64,000 nt of DNA from Paraburkholderia phosphatilytica (GTDB taxonomy: Bacteria; Pseudomonadota; Gammaproteobacteria; Burkholderiales; Burkholderiaceae): assembly GCF_003443895.1 (NCBI RefSeq), contig NZ_QQOA01000003.1:310001-374000 (forward strand), given 5' to 3'. This document shows positions 50,670 through 59,641 of this stretch, piece by piece. Position 1 is the stretch's first letter; every line of letters starts with the position of its first letter. The notes under the pieces are model-generated. The model saw only the letters and a list, made by a program, of their open reading frames with translations, ran no database searches and was not told where the DNA came from. The translations under genes and the position numbers were made by a program.

Positions 50670-50963
50670 GACGACATGTCGTTGCGCAACGGCGAAACCG
50701 TCAGCGCGTGCGTCGACTTTTAACCGACGCGTGACCGGCATGGTCGCCACGCTGGTCGTCATGTCGTTTTCGTATGTAGTACTACCTGCCCGCATCAAAC
50801 ATCGTTGACGGTCAAACTCTTCTGCATACGGCCCTTTACCTGACGGAAGCGGAAGCGGAAGCGGCAGCGAATGCTTCAAGTCCCTGTCGCTCACCTTCGT
50901 CCGGAAGGGCGGTCGATGCGGAAAGCTCACGGACATCGTCTCTCGTCGGTTCTCCGTGCGCCA
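50670..50963. other. Intergenic region, no gene seen
   Basis: Between the LysR gene and the convergent beta-helix gene. It contains three tandem GGAAGC units at 50845-50862 and no clear terminator or reading frame with family features. Confidence 0.6.
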
Positions 50964-52445
50964 CTATAAAGCCGTAATCTCGCCAGGGAATCCGGACTGC
51001 GCCAACTGAAAGTTGGGAGGCGCGCCCGCGATCTGGAGTTTCACAATGACCGTGTTCCCCAGCCCGTTAACAGTCAGCACACTGCCGGCGAGCGCGATCG
51101 AGGTGACGTCGGCTTCCACTACGATCCTGTCGGTCTGTTTGAAGCCGCTGATCTTGCCCGCAAACACGCCTGGACTACGCAGCACGAGCTTTGCGTGCTT
51201 GCCGTCGAACGAGATGGTCTGCCCAGCCTCGACCGCTTCCAGCGACGCGACACTGTGGGCCTGCAGCGAGAGCGTGCCGTTATCGGTCAACGCACCGAAG
51301 CACTGCAGTTCGCCTTTGGTTGCGACGATCATCATGGGGACATCGGGGTTGGCGGCATTGGCTGGATTATCGACGCCGCCGACAAGGATCAGTTTCCCGT
51401 TGGCGGTGATCGCTCCGCCGTTGTTGGCGATTCCCTGCGTGGCGATCACGGTTCCGCTCCCCGACAGCGTGCCACCGCCGTTGATGCCCACTGCCAGCGT
51501 ATCGACCGTTCCGTTCGTCAGCGATAGCGAGCCGTTCACGACGAGCCCGACGCCTGCCGACACGAAGCCATGATCCTCGACCGCCATCGAGCCGATTCCC
51601 ATGTGCTGGACTTCCAGCTGGTTATCGACGATCAGGCGTGCGTTCCGCCCTTTGACCGTCACGGTGCCAATGCCCTCGGTCGTTACAACGGGGCCGCTCT
51701 GTGCCGCCTGTTCGCTTTTCGGTTCCCAGCCAATCGAGAGATTCTCTGCCACAACCAGACCGCCCGCGTCCACGTTCAGCACACCTGTCGAATTGCGGCC
51801 GACGATGATCTGACCGCGCGCAATGAGCGCCGCCTGCTGCACCTCGACTACGCCGCTGGACCCCTGATGGTTTCCGATCACCAGACACCACGGGTAGATG
51901 AGCGGATCGTCGTTTCCGACGTTCACCACGCCGCCGTCCCTGATCTTCAGCGTGGCTGCGCCGGCCTGTCCCACTGACATCGGCAGATTGCCTCCGTTGA
52001 CGATCGCCTCGGGTCCTTCAACGACAAGCTTCGACGTCGAGCCGGCGAGTTCGGACATCAGGATCGCGTAGTTATCGGGCGTATGACTACCGGCGATCGC
52101 GACCGTCCCGCCGGCGTCGACCTTCATGTTGCCAATCAAAGGCGCCGCGGCACCATCGATACCGACGACGAAGTGAACCATAGGTGTGGTCAGCACTGCG
52201 CCCGGAAGCAACGTCAGCTGCTTCGCGTTAACGGGGTTGCCATACGCGGCGGTGAAGTGTCCTGCGAACTTGACCGTCTTCGTCGTGTACAGGATGTTCG
52301 GGTTACCCGTTCCCGTGATCGGCACGCCGGCGCCGTCAATCCTCGCCAGATCTTCAGGTCCTGGCGGCGCACCTGCTGAAGGCTGCCAGTTTTGAGCCGT
52401 GGAGAAATCGCCTGTGCCGGCACTTCCAGTCCATTCAAAGGCCAT
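50964..52445 (-). CDS. Glycine-rich beta-helix repeat protein, probable surface or secreted
   Basis: 493 aa, start chosen at MAFEWTGSAGTGDFSTAQNW after GGAG. The whole protein is short beta-strand repeats rich in Gly, Val, Asn and Thr, such as ATLKIRDGGVVNVGNDD, STGVLNVDAGGLVVAENLSIG and GTVTVKGRNARLIVDNQLEV, as in passenger regions of adhesins. There is no Sec signal peptide and no autotransporter barrel. The closing part (SGFKQTDRIVVEADVTSIALAGSVLTV) resembles repeats found at the end of type I-secreted proteins, but no RTX nonapeptides are seen. Secretion route and function are unknown. Confidence 0.8.
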   Translation of the reverse strand: MAFEWTGSAGTGDFSTAQNWQPSAGAPPGPEDLARIDGAGVPITGTGNPNILYTTKTVKFAGHFTAAYGNPVNAKQLTLLPGAVLTTPMVHFVVGIDGAAAPLIGNMKVDAGGTVAIAGSHTPDNYAILMSELAGSTSKLVVEGPEAIVNGGNLPMSVGQAGAATLKIRDGGVVNVGNDDPLIYPWCLVIGNHQGSSGVVEVQQAALIARGQIIVGRNSTGVLNVDAGGLVVAENLSIGWEPKSEQAAQSGPVVTTEGIGTVTVKGRNARLIVDNQLEVQHMGIGSMAVEDHGFVSAGVGLVVNGSLSLTNGTVDTLAVGINGGGTLSGSGTVIATQGIANNGGAITANGKLILVGGVDNPANAANPDVPMMIVATKGELQCFGALTDNGTLSLQAHSVASLEAVEAGQTISFDGKHAKLVLRSPGVFAGKISGFKQTDRIVVEADVTSIALAGSVLTVNGLGNTVIVKLQIAGAPPNFQLAQSGFPGEITAL

Positions 52446-52673
52446 GATGATCTCCAATGCGCGCGTAACGCGCCGACGTGCAACCGCACCAATGCGATCA
52501 GCCGGTGGTTAGCTTGCATTGTCATCGCGAAGAATTCGACTGAACCATCGAGACAACCTGAAGAAATCGTGAATTGATCGTTATCGCGTGGAGGCGGGAG
52601 TGCAGGTGCCAGGCCGTGCCCTGGTTTCATTGCTTCGGGCTCGGATGAATTGCTCTCAAACGGGACCCGGAGA

Positions 52674-53447
52674 TCACGACGCGCTTTGCGAATCTCCGTC
52701 GATGGGAAGCAGTTGACCAGAGATCGACCGCCCAGCATCGGATGCGAGAAAGACCGCGAGCGCCGCAATATCGACCGGATCGACGAAACGCTTGATGGAC
52801 TGGTTGCCGAGCGCCGCAGCTGTTTCCTGTTCGATCGTGCGACCGCTTGCCGACGCGCGTCCCGCCAGAACCTGCTGGATGCGCGGCCCTTCGACGGCGC
52901 CGGGCAAGATCGCGTTGACCCGGATACCGAATTCACCGAGCTCGCGCGACAACGTCTTGGTGAAGCCTATGAGGCCCCATTTCGTGGTCGCATAGGGGCT
53001 TCGATTCGGATAACCGAATCGTCCGGCAAGCGACGACATGATGAGAATGACGCCCGCTCCCGATCGCTTCAGAAACGGAATGGCTTTCTGCGTCACCGTG
53101 AACGTTCCGGTGAGGTTCACGCGAAGCACGGCTTCCCACGCATCGTGGTCCATCTCTTCGACACTGGCAGTCGGTCCGGCGATGCCGGCATTGTTGACCA
53201 GCACATCCAGACCGCCAAGCGCGGAAGTGGCATCCGCGAGCATCTGTGCAACCGCTGCGCGATCCGCGACGTCGCATATCGCCGTCCTGATGCCGGGCAA
53301 CTGCGCCTGCATGTGCGACAGCGCCGTCGCGTCGATATCGCAGACAAAAACGTTCGCGCCGTCCGCGACGAATGCTTCCGCAATGGCGCGCCCGATTCCG
53401 CCTGCACCGGCAGTCACCAGCACGCGCTTGCCTTTCGATGTGGTCAT
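52674..53447 (-). CDS. SDR-family oxidoreductase
   Basis: 257 aa, classical short-chain dehydrogenase. Cofactor motif TAGAGGIGRA with CDIDAT (an acidic residue after strand 2 favours NAD), NNAGIAG, and the catalytic Ser, Tyr and Lys in MSSLAGRFGYPNRSPYATTKWG. It lies 37 bp downstream of the thioesterase gene on the same strand and under the same putative operator. A role in oxidising the hydroxy-acid substrate of the neighbouring BKACE pathway, perhaps the other enantiomer, is a guess from context. Confidence 0.9.
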   Translation of the reverse strand: MTTSKGKRVLVTAGAGGIGRAIAEAFVADGANVFVCDIDATALSHMQAQLPGIRTAICDVADRAAVAQMLADATSALGGLDVLVNNAGIAGPTASVEEMDHDAWEAVLRVNLTGTFTVTQKAIPFLKRSGAGVILIMSSLAGRFGYPNRSPYATTKWGLIGFTKTLSRELGEFGIRVNAILPGAVEGPRIQQVLAGRASASGRTIEQETAAALGNQSIKRFVDPVDIAALAVFLASDAGRSISGQLLPIDGDSQSAS

Positions 53448-53484
53448 GAAAATCCTCGGTTCCGGTCAGGACTGCGTTCGCCGC

Positions 53485-53898
53485 TCAGTCGCAGGCGGCA
53501 CGTACGAACGCGGGTACAGGGACAGCCTTCGGGCGTCCGTCGGTCGCCCTGATGCACAATGCGCGTGTCGCCCGGCCTTCGCAGATCAGGGTCTCACCGC
53601 GCATGATCCGGTGGCTTTGAATAAAAACCTTGCCTCGCCATTCGTCGACGCGCGTATGTATCGCCAGGCGTTCGCCGTAGGTCGCGGAGGTGACGAAGCG
53701 CGTGTGAAACTCCAGCAACGGCGCCCCGATGCAGTCGGGAAGTGCGTCCAGCTCTCGCCAGGGTGGGAGGCCGCACTGTATAAAATAATCGTGCGATGCA
53801 GCGTCCATCCAGCGCGAGAAGTTTGGGAAAAAGACAATTCCGGCCGGGTCGCAATCGCCGAATTGAACGTCAACGGAATAGACAGATTCTTTGCTCAC
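53485..53898 (-). CDS. Hotdog-fold acyl-CoA thioesterase (4-hydroxybenzoyl-CoA type)
   Basis: 137 aa from a GTG at 53898, which has GGAG at good spacing; an in-frame ATG at 53952 gives 155 aa but would start inside the operator region. The catalytic signature VQFGDCDPAGIVFFPNFSRWMD keeps the essential Asp of the 4-HBA-CoA thioesterase family. In carnitine loci such an enzyme frees betaine from betainyl-CoA, the product of dehydrocarnitine cleavage. Divergent from the Crp/Fnr gene. Confidence 0.88.
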   Translation of the reverse strand: MSKESVYSVDVQFGDCDPAGIVFFPNFSRWMDAASHDYFIQCGLPPWRELDALPDCIGAPLLEFHTRFVTSATYGERLAIHTRVDEWRGKVFIQSHRIMRGETLICEGRATRALCIRATDGRPKAVPVPAFVRAACD

Positions 53899-53953
53899 GG
53901 ATCGATGCTCCGGGTTCCAGTGCACACATTGTGCAGGTTCGACTGTCGCCACA

Positions 53954-53971
53954 CTGTCAGCGCTGCGACAG
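53954..53971. promoter_or_regulatory. 18-bp palindromic operator in the divergent promoter region
   Basis: CTGTCAGCGCTGCGACAG reads CTGTC-N8-GACAG. An extra CTGTCGC half-site lies at 53943-53949 and pairs equally well with GCGACAG at 53965-53971. It sits between the thioesterase and Crp/Fnr genes, and an equivalent 18-mer precedes the MFS gene, so it is probably the regulator's own site. It differs from the classical Crp and Fnr consensus. Confidence 0.6.
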
Positions 53972-54011
53972 TTCAGGTTCGGTGTGGCACGTATGGCTTC
54001 AGGGGAAAGCG

Positions 54012-54716
54012 ATGATCAGACAGACCAAAGTCGAGACTATCGCGCTGTCGATCGACGGACTGCTTGCGCAGTCGCCATGGTTCGACACGCTGGATGAAGC
54101 CGCGAGGTCCCGCGTACGCGCCAATGCATCCGAGCGCAGCGTCGCGGCCGGCCAGTCGCTGGGCCATCATGGCGAGCGGCAGCAGATGTGGTTCGGGATG
54201 CTCGAGGGCCTCATCAAGTGGTCGATCACAGCGCGCGACGGGCACACCGTCACGCTGGGCGGCCAATCGGTCGGCAGCTGGTTCGGCGAAGGCACGCTGA
54301 TTCGAAACGCGCCACGCGAATCCGATCTGATCGCACTGCGTGACAGCCGCGTCGCGCAGATTCCGCGCGCAACCTTCACCTGGCTTCGCGAGCATCAGCC
54401 TTCATTCAACGAATTTCTGCTGTTGCAGGTGAACGAGCGTCTGCACTGGTTCATGGCGGACGCGGCGGCGCATGGACTGCTCGATACCGACGGTCTCGTT
54501 GCCCGGGCACTGGTCGGCATGGTGCAACCGTTGTCCAATCCGAGCGGCGCCGGCCATTTGCCGCTGTCTCAGGAAGAGCTGGCCAACCTCGCAGCGGTCT
54601 CGCGTCAAACCTGCAACAAGGCGATGACCCGCTTCAAGAACGCCGGCCTCGTGCGCACCGAATACGGTGGAATCGTGGTGCTGGACTTGCCGGGGCTCAC
54701 GGCGCTGATCCGGTAG
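54012..54716 (+). CDS. Crp/Fnr-family transcriptional regulator
   Basis: 234 aa. A cyclic-nucleotide-binding-like beta-barrel (residues about 20-135, with GLIKWSITARDGHTVTLGGQSVGSWFGEG) is followed by a dimer helix and a Crp-type HTH (LPLSQEELANLAAVSRQTCNKAMTRFKNAGLVRTEYGGI). The Cys cluster of oxygen-sensing Fnr is absent, so the effector is different. It lies between the divergent arms of the BKACE cluster and upstream of the MFS gene, with matching palindromes at both places. Confidence 0.92.
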   Translation: MIRQTKVETIALSIDGLLAQSPWFDTLDEAARSRVRANASERSVAAGQSLGHHGERQQMWFGMLEGLIKWSITARDGHTVTLGGQSVGSWFGEGTLIRNAPRESDLIALRDSRVAQIPRATFTWLREHQPSFNEFLLLQVNERLHWFMADAAAHGLLDTDGLVARALVGMVQPLSNPSGAGHLPLSQEELANLAAVSRQTCNKAMTRFKNAGLVRTEYGGIVVLDLPGLTALIR

Positions 54717-54787
54717 CGTCGCGCAATTTTCCTTCGCGATCGGCAACGGGCGTCCCGGCGATCACCTGGCGTATACGCTGACGCCAA

Positions 54788-54805
54788 CTGTCGCGGCAGC
54801 GACAG
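54788..54805. promoter_or_regulatory. 18-bp palindromic operator before the MFS-BKACE operon
   Basis: CTGTCGCGGCAGCGACAG has perfect 7-bp arms (CTGTCGC/GCGACAG) and a GGCA centre, 56 bp upstream of the MFS start. It has the same length and ends as the site at 53954-53971. Confidence 0.65.
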
Positions 54806-54860
54806 TCGCGAATGGGGCTGCCCGAAATAATGCGTGTCATACAAGACCCGGAGACACGCA

Positions 54861-56228
54861 ATGAATCGCGCCCGTTCGCTGCCCATCGCAGCCGCGCCTG
54901 TCGGAAACCCGTCAGACCGGACGATGGAAGATGCCGTCTTTCGCACCGTCACCTGGCGCGTCATGCCGTTGGTGTTGCTCGCTTATGTCTTCGCGTTTCT
55001 CGATCGAATCAACATCGGATATGCGCAGTTGCAGATGAAGCACGATCTTGCTTTCTCCGATGCCGTCTACGGATTCGGTGCGGGCATTTTCTTCGTCACC
55101 TATCTGCTGTTCGAGGTGCCGAGCAATCTGCTGCTCGAAAAGATCGGTGCGCGACTGACGTTCCTGCGCATCATGGTGCTCTGGGGTCTCGCATCCGCCG
55201 CCACCGCTTTCGTCAAGGCTCCGTGGCAGTTCTACGGCATCCGGCTGCTGCTCGGCGTGTTCGAGGCAGGCTTCTTTCCCGGCATCATCCTGTATCTGAC
55301 GTATTGGTATCCAAGCCAGCGCCGCGGTCGTGTGACGGGCCTGTTCCTGTTCGGCATGCCGATCACGGGCGTGCTTGGCGGTCCGCTGTCAGGAACCGTC
55401 ATGAGCGGCATGGAAGGCGTCGGCGGCATGCATGGCTGGCAGTGGCTCTTTCTTGTCGAAGGATTGCCGACCGTCCTGCTTGGACTCCTGCTGTACTGCA
55501 TGCTTCCGGACAAGCCGGCCCGCGCGCCCTGGCTCACTGATAACGGGAAAGCGCTGGTGCAATCGGTCCTGGATGCCGACCATCGGGGCGACGCGAACGC
55601 CGGACATCATGGCAGGCTCGCCGCGGCGCTCGCCGCCCCCAGAACCTACCTGCTCGCCTTCGTCTATTTCTGCTGCGCCTGCGCGGTCTATACGCTGACG
55701 TTCTGGCTGCCGACGATGATCAAAGGCCTTGGCATCGCACCGATCGCCACGATCGGCTGGTACACGGCCGTGCCGTATGTCTTTGGCGCGCTCGGCGTCA
55801 TTGTCGTCAGCCGCAGCTCGGACCGGTTCAAGGAGCGTCGCTGGCACGTCGGGGGAACCTTGACACTCGGCGCCGTTGCTCTCGCGTCGACGTCCTTTCT
55901 GCACGCCGAAATCGTTCCGGTGATGACGCTCCTGTGCGTCGCCTCGTTTTTCATTTTCGGTGGCGGCTCACTGTTCTGGTCGATTCCTCCAACCTACCTC
56001 GGACGCGATGCGGCGGCCGCCGGCATCGCGGTGATCAGCTCACTCGGCATCCTGGGCGGTTTCGTCAGCCCGACGCTGATCGGCTGGATCAAGGCCGCGA
56101 CCGGCAGCATTCAACTGGGTCTCTTTGCCTTGACCGCGCTCGTCATTTTCGGCGGCTTGACGATCCTGCTGGGTCTGCCGAAGAGCGCTGTCCGCGTGGG
56201 CGCAGACCACGACGCAAGCTCCCGCTAG
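54861..56228 (+). CDS. MFS transporter, anion:cation symporter type
   Basis: 455 aa with twelve predicted helices. The segment [20 protein letters not shown] in helix 1 and the [28 protein letters not shown] region in helix 4 are marks of the ACS (tartrate/phthalate-type) subfamily, which imports organic acids. Start is at the ATG after GGAG; an earlier in-frame ATG at 54834 lacks a site. Head of the operon with the BKACE and dehydrogenase genes, and presumably the importer of their substrate. Confidence 0.92.
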   Translation: MNRARSLPIAAAPVGNPSDRTMEDAVFRTVTWRVMPLVLLAYVFAFLDRINIGYAQLQMKHDLAFSDAVYGFGAGIFFVTYLLFEVPSNLLLEKIGARLTFLRIMVLWGLASAATAFVKAPWQFYGIRLLLGVFEAGFFPGIILYLTYWYPSQRRGRVTGLFLFGMPITGVLGGPLSGTVMSGMEGVGGMHGWQWLFLVEGLPTVLLGLLLYCMLPDKPARAPWLTDNGKALVQSVLDADHRGDANAGHHGRLAAALAAPRTYLLAFVYFCCACAVYTLTFWLPTMIKGLGIAPIATIGWYTAVPYVFGALGVIVVSRSSDRFKERRWHVGGTLTLGAVALASTSFLHAEIVPVMTLLCVASFFIFGGGSLFWSIPPTYLGRDAAAAGIAVISSLGILGGFVSPTLIGWIKAATGSIQLGLFALTALVIFGGLTILLGLPKSAVRVGADHDASSR

Positions 56229-56289
56229 CCACGCCCCGCGCCATGGTCGATCGTGTGACAGGCGCATTTCTTTTCCGGAGTACACCAGC

Positions 56290-57216
56290 ATGAGCAAGCC
56301 CAAAGTCATCGTCACCGTCGCGCCGACGGGCGGTATGGCCAGCAGGAAGATGAACCCTGCCCTGCCGACGCAACCGCAGGAAATCGCCGACGACACCTAC
56401 CGCTGCTTCAACGCGGGCGCAAGCGTAGTAGCCGTGCATGCGCGGCGCCCCGATGACGAGGCCACCTGCGATCCCGCCATTTACAGCCACATCAACCGGC
56501 TGATTCGCGACCGATGCGACATCGTTCTGAACAACTCCACCGGCGGCGGCATCAACGGCGACATGGTGCGCGAGCTCGACAACGGTCTGTGGGAGATTCA
56601 ATGGGAAGAACGCCTGAAAGGCATGCAGGGCGATGGCGTCGAGATGTGCACGCTCGATGCGCAGACGGTGATCGCGAGCTTCGGTGGCAAGGAAATCCTG
56701 GTGGCGACGCCGCCTTCGCGTATCCGCCAGATTGCCGGGATGATGAAGGAGCGCGGCATCAAGCCTGAATGGGAGGTGTTCGGCCTCGCCGATATCGTTC
56801 AGGACGTTCAGCGCGCCATCAGCGAGGGCCTCGACGACGCCCCGCACTTCATCAATATCGTGATCGGCGCCAATGCGTTCCAGGGCGCATTGCCCTACAC
56901 GCCGCGCCTGTTGCAGACCATGGTCGATCACCTGCCCCGCAACACGGTCTTCAACGTGAGCGCCATCGGCGCGGCGCAGTTGCCCGCCGCGATGAATTCG
57001 CTGCTGCTGGGCGGGCACGTGCGCGTCGGGCTGGAAGACAACCTGTACTATCGTCACGGCGAGCTGGCCACCAACGTGCAACTGGTCGAGCGGCTTGTGC
57101 GCCTGGTTCGCGAAATGGGCTATGAGCCTGCCACCCCGGCCGAGGCACGCGAGATCATCGGGCTGCGACCGTTGCGCGAACCCATCCGCGCGGCCTGCCT
57201 GGAAGCGCAGCAATGA
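56290..57216 (+). CDS. BKACE-family beta-keto acid cleavage enzyme, atypical
   Basis: 308 aa. Family members condense a beta-keto acid with acetyl-CoA and split it to acetoacetate and a new acyl-CoA. Recognised blocks are [37 protein letters not shown] and the C-terminal [14 protein letters not shown]. The usual zinc pair H-x-H in HLHARDP is here AVHARRP, so the first His is missing. This may mark a different metal site or a separate substrate subgroup. It overlaps the dehydrogenase gene by 4 bp and lies 61 bp after the MFS gene. Confidence 0.88.
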   Translation: MSKPKVIVTVAPTGGMASRKMNPALPTQPQEIADDTYRCFNAGASVVAVHARRPDDEATCDPAIYSHINRLIRDRCDIVLNNSTGGGINGDMVRELDNGLWEIQWEERLKGMQGDGVEMCTLDAQTVIASFGGKEILVATPPSRIRQIAGMMKERGIKPEWEVFGLADIVQDVQRAISEGLDDAPHFINIVIGANAFQGALPYTPRLLQTMVDHLPRNTVFNVSAIGAAQLPAAMNSLLLGGHVRVGLEDNLYYRHGELATNVQLVERLVRLVREMGYEPATPAEAREIIGLRPLREPIRAACLEAQQ

Positions 57217-58154
57217 ACGGGCACGCCGGCAACGTAGCGATCGTCGGCACGGGCGTAATCGGCGCGGGCTGGGCGACGCATTTCCTCGCGCAGGGTTTCG
57301 CGGTTGCGGCGACGGACCCAGGAGAGGAAGCCGAATCACGTCTGCGTGAATGGGTCGACAACAGTTGGCCGGCGGTTGAGCGGCTGGGTCTGGCAAATGG
57401 CGCTTCGCGGCAAAATCTGACGTTCACGACCGATATTGGCGCCGCGGTCCGGCATGCCGACTTCATCCAGGAGAGCGGCCCCGAACGCATGGACGTCAAG
57501 CGTGCGTTGATCGCGGACATGGAATCGGCTGCGAACGCAGACACGATCATCGCGTCGTCGTCGTCGGGGCTATCGGTCAGCGAGATGCAAGCGGGCGCTC
57601 GACATCCGGAACGAATCGTCCTCGGACATCCGTTCAATCCTTCCCACATCATTCCGTTGGTGGAAGTTGGCGGCGGTCGCCTGACATCGCCGGAAAGCGT
57701 CGCCAGGACGATGGCGTTCTACGCAGCGACCGGCAAGAAGCCCATCAGGATCGACAAGGAAGTCAAAGGCCATATTGCCAACCGGCTCCAGGTAGCGCTT
57801 TGGCAGGAAGCCATCAGCCTGGTACGGCAGGGGATCGCGTCGGTTGAGGCCATCGACACAGCCATTGCCTACGGTCCGGGTCTTCGCTGGGCATTGCTCG
57901 GACCGTTTCTCAACCTGCATGCTTCCGGAGGTGTTGGCGGCATCGTGCATCTGCTGCAGCATCTAGGGCCTTCACAGCGTGAGTGGGCCAGAGACCTGGG
58001 CACCTATCCTGAGAACGACGACTACATCGAGATCATTGCGAAAGGCGTCGATGCGGAACTCATGCCGTACGATTTCCCCGAGATGCTCCGCCAGCGCGAT
58101 CGATTGCTGATTCAGCTACTGGAGGACAAGCGCAGTCTCGCCCAGATTCCGTAA
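57213..58154 (+). CDS. 3-hydroxy acid dehydrogenase, L-carnitine dehydrogenase-like
   Basis: 313 aa of the 3-hydroxyacyl-CoA dehydrogenase fold: NAD motif [51 protein letters not shown], the catalytic His in [17 protein letters not shown] and [19 protein letters not shown]. Carnitine dehydrogenases share these blocks, but so do L-gulonate-type enzymes, so the natural hydroxy acid is open. It would supply the keto acid to the BKACE encoded just upstream (ATGA overlap). Confidence 0.88.
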   Translation: MNGHAGNVAIVGTGVIGAGWATHFLAQGFAVAATDPGEEAESRLREWVDNSWPAVERLGLANGASRQNLTFTTDIGAAVRHADFIQESGPERMDVKRALIADMESAANADTIIASSSSGLSVSEMQAGARHPERIVLGHPFNPSHIIPLVEVGGGRLTSPESVARTMAFYAATGKKPIRIDKEVKGHIANRLQVALWQEAISLVRQGIASVEAIDTAIAYGPGLRWALLGPFLNLHASGGVGGIVHLLQHLGPSQREWARDLGTYPENDDYIEIIAKGVDAELMPYDFPEMLRQRDRLLIQLLEDKRSLAQIP

Positions 58155-58514
58155 AGCTGACCAGGATCGGATCGGGCACGACGATTTCGGGTGCCGGCCT
58201 TCCGTACAATCAGATCCGCTGGATGGAGCTGTTCGATTTTCATAGTTATCCTAACTGGTCTGGCTGGATGACAAGCTGGTTGGGGAATTCGGAAGGACTG
58301 CTGCCGAGTGAATGGCTGCTGCGCGATCTTCCATTCGGGGCCGGCCGTGTCGACGGACGAGACGAACGAACGCTGCCTGATGACACGTCGCCTCGCGTCG
58401 CAGGCAGAGACGGGACCACGGTTGCAGCACGCGCGGTTTCGGGTCAATTTCGGGTAAGGGTGCCGGAAATGAACAAGGGGTCACAGATACGAATCTGTGA
58501 CCCCTTGATTTTCC
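58155..58514. other. Intergenic region before tRNA-Pro
   Basis: No supported gene. The only clear structure is the hairpin at 58474-58507. Short frames on both strands have no family features. Confidence 0.6.
58474..58507. terminator. Strong hairpin just downstream of tRNA-Pro
   Basis: Perfect 15-bp arms (58474-58488 and 58493-58507) around a four-base loop. On the minus strand it begins 8 bp after the tRNA CCA end and is followed by TTCATTT, so it probably terminates the tRNA transcript. On the plus strand it is followed by ATTTTC. Confidence 0.65.
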
Positions 58515-58591
<77 letters not shown>

Positions 58592-58640
58592 AAAGCACAA
58601 AAGTATAACAGACAGTTGATCCGTTTAGAACCGCCGCGGT

Positions 58641-59078
58641 TCACCGTTTCAGCAGATCGATGACCTTCTGCAGGTCCTTGCGCAGCTGGTCGACGTCGAC
58701 CGCACTACCTGCTGCACCAGCGGCACCGCTTTTCGGTTTCGCCGCCGCGACCGCTGCCGGTGCCGGCGCCGCTTCGCGCTCGGCTGGTGCGGGCTCGTCG
58801 ATCACTGCGCCGTGCGAATCGAGCCGGTTACGCGCGCCGTTGATCGTGAAGCCCTGCTCGTACAGCAGCTCGCGAATCCGGCGGATCAGCAGCACCTCGT
58901 GATGCTGGTAATAGCGGCGATTGCCCCGGCGCTTGACCGGCCGCAACTGCGTGAACTCCTGCTCCCAATAGCGCAGCACATGTGGCTTCACGCCGCATAG
59001 CTCGCTCACCTCACCGATCGTGAAATAACGCTTCGCCGGAATTGGAGGCAAGACGACTTTTTCGATCGTCGCTGTCAT
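58641..59078 (-). CDS. MerR-family transcriptional regulator
   Basis: 145 aa. The N-terminal MerR HTH (KRYFTIGEVSELCGVKPHVLRYWEQEFTQLRPVKRRGNRRYYQHHEVLLIRRIRELLYEQGFTINGARNRL) is complete. It is followed by an Ala/Pro-rich linker and a short C-terminal helix (DQLRKDLQKVIDLLKR) and no metal-binding Cys. This is the conserved regulator found after ihfA in betaproteobacteria; its targets are not known. Confidence 0.93.
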   Translation of the reverse strand: MTATIEKVVLPPIPAKRYFTIGEVSELCGVKPHVLRYWEQEFTQLRPVKRRGNRRYYQHHEVLLIRRIRELLYEQGFTINGARNRLDSHGAVIDEPAPAEREAAPAPAAVAAAKPKSGAAGAAGSAVDVDQLRKDLQKVIDLLKR

Positions 59079-59164
59079 CGTCGGTCAGCAGTCGGGTTGA
59101 TTGCGCAGGGAACAGACGAACCGCGGACGAACCGCGGCAAAAACGCTCAGCGCGAATGATACGC

Positions 59165-59575
59165 TCAGCGCGTGAAGCTTGCCTCCGCTCCACTTTCGAC
59201 GAGCGCCTTCAGCTTCTGGCTCGCATGGAACGTGACGACGCGGCGCGCGGCGATCGGAATCGCTTCGCCGGTCTTGGGATTACGGCCGGGACGCTGCGGC
59301 TTGTCGCGCAACTGGAAGTTGCCGAAGCCGGACAGCTTCACGCTGTCGCCACTCTCGAGCGCGTCGCGGATCACTTCGAAGAATGCCTCGACCATGTCCT
59401 TCGCTTCGCGCTTGTTCAGGCCGACGTTATCGAACAGCAGCTCGGCGAGTTCGGCCTTGGTCAGCGTCGGCGTCTCGGGGGACGTCGCCACGGGCGGTGT
59501 CGGAATTTCGCGAATCATGGCGCTACGCTGCGCCGTAAGAAGGGCTTCGAAATCACTCGAGTTCATTTCATTCAT
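59165..59575 (-). CDS. ihfA: Integration host factor subunit alpha
   Basis: 136 aa. From [33 protein letters not shown] through the DNA-minor-groove arm [44 protein letters not shown] it matches IhfA; the Pro in the [10 protein letters not shown] tip intercalates DNA. An N-terminal extension of about 35 residues precedes the conserved core, as is common in Burkholderiaceae. Lies 66 bp after pheT, as in the classical pheST-ihfA order. Confidence 0.95.
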   Translation of the reverse strand: MNEMNSSDFEALLTAQRSAMIREIPTPPVATSPETPTLTKAELAELLFDNVGLNKREAKDMVEAFFEVIRDALESGDSVKLSGFGNFQLRDKPQRPGRNPKTGEAIPIAARRVVTFHASQKLKALVESGAEASFTR

Positions 59576-59641
59576 ATCTGTTAAATGACGCGCCGCCTCA
59601 AACGGAGGATGCCGGCGTGCCGTTTAAAGGTGAATCACGGG

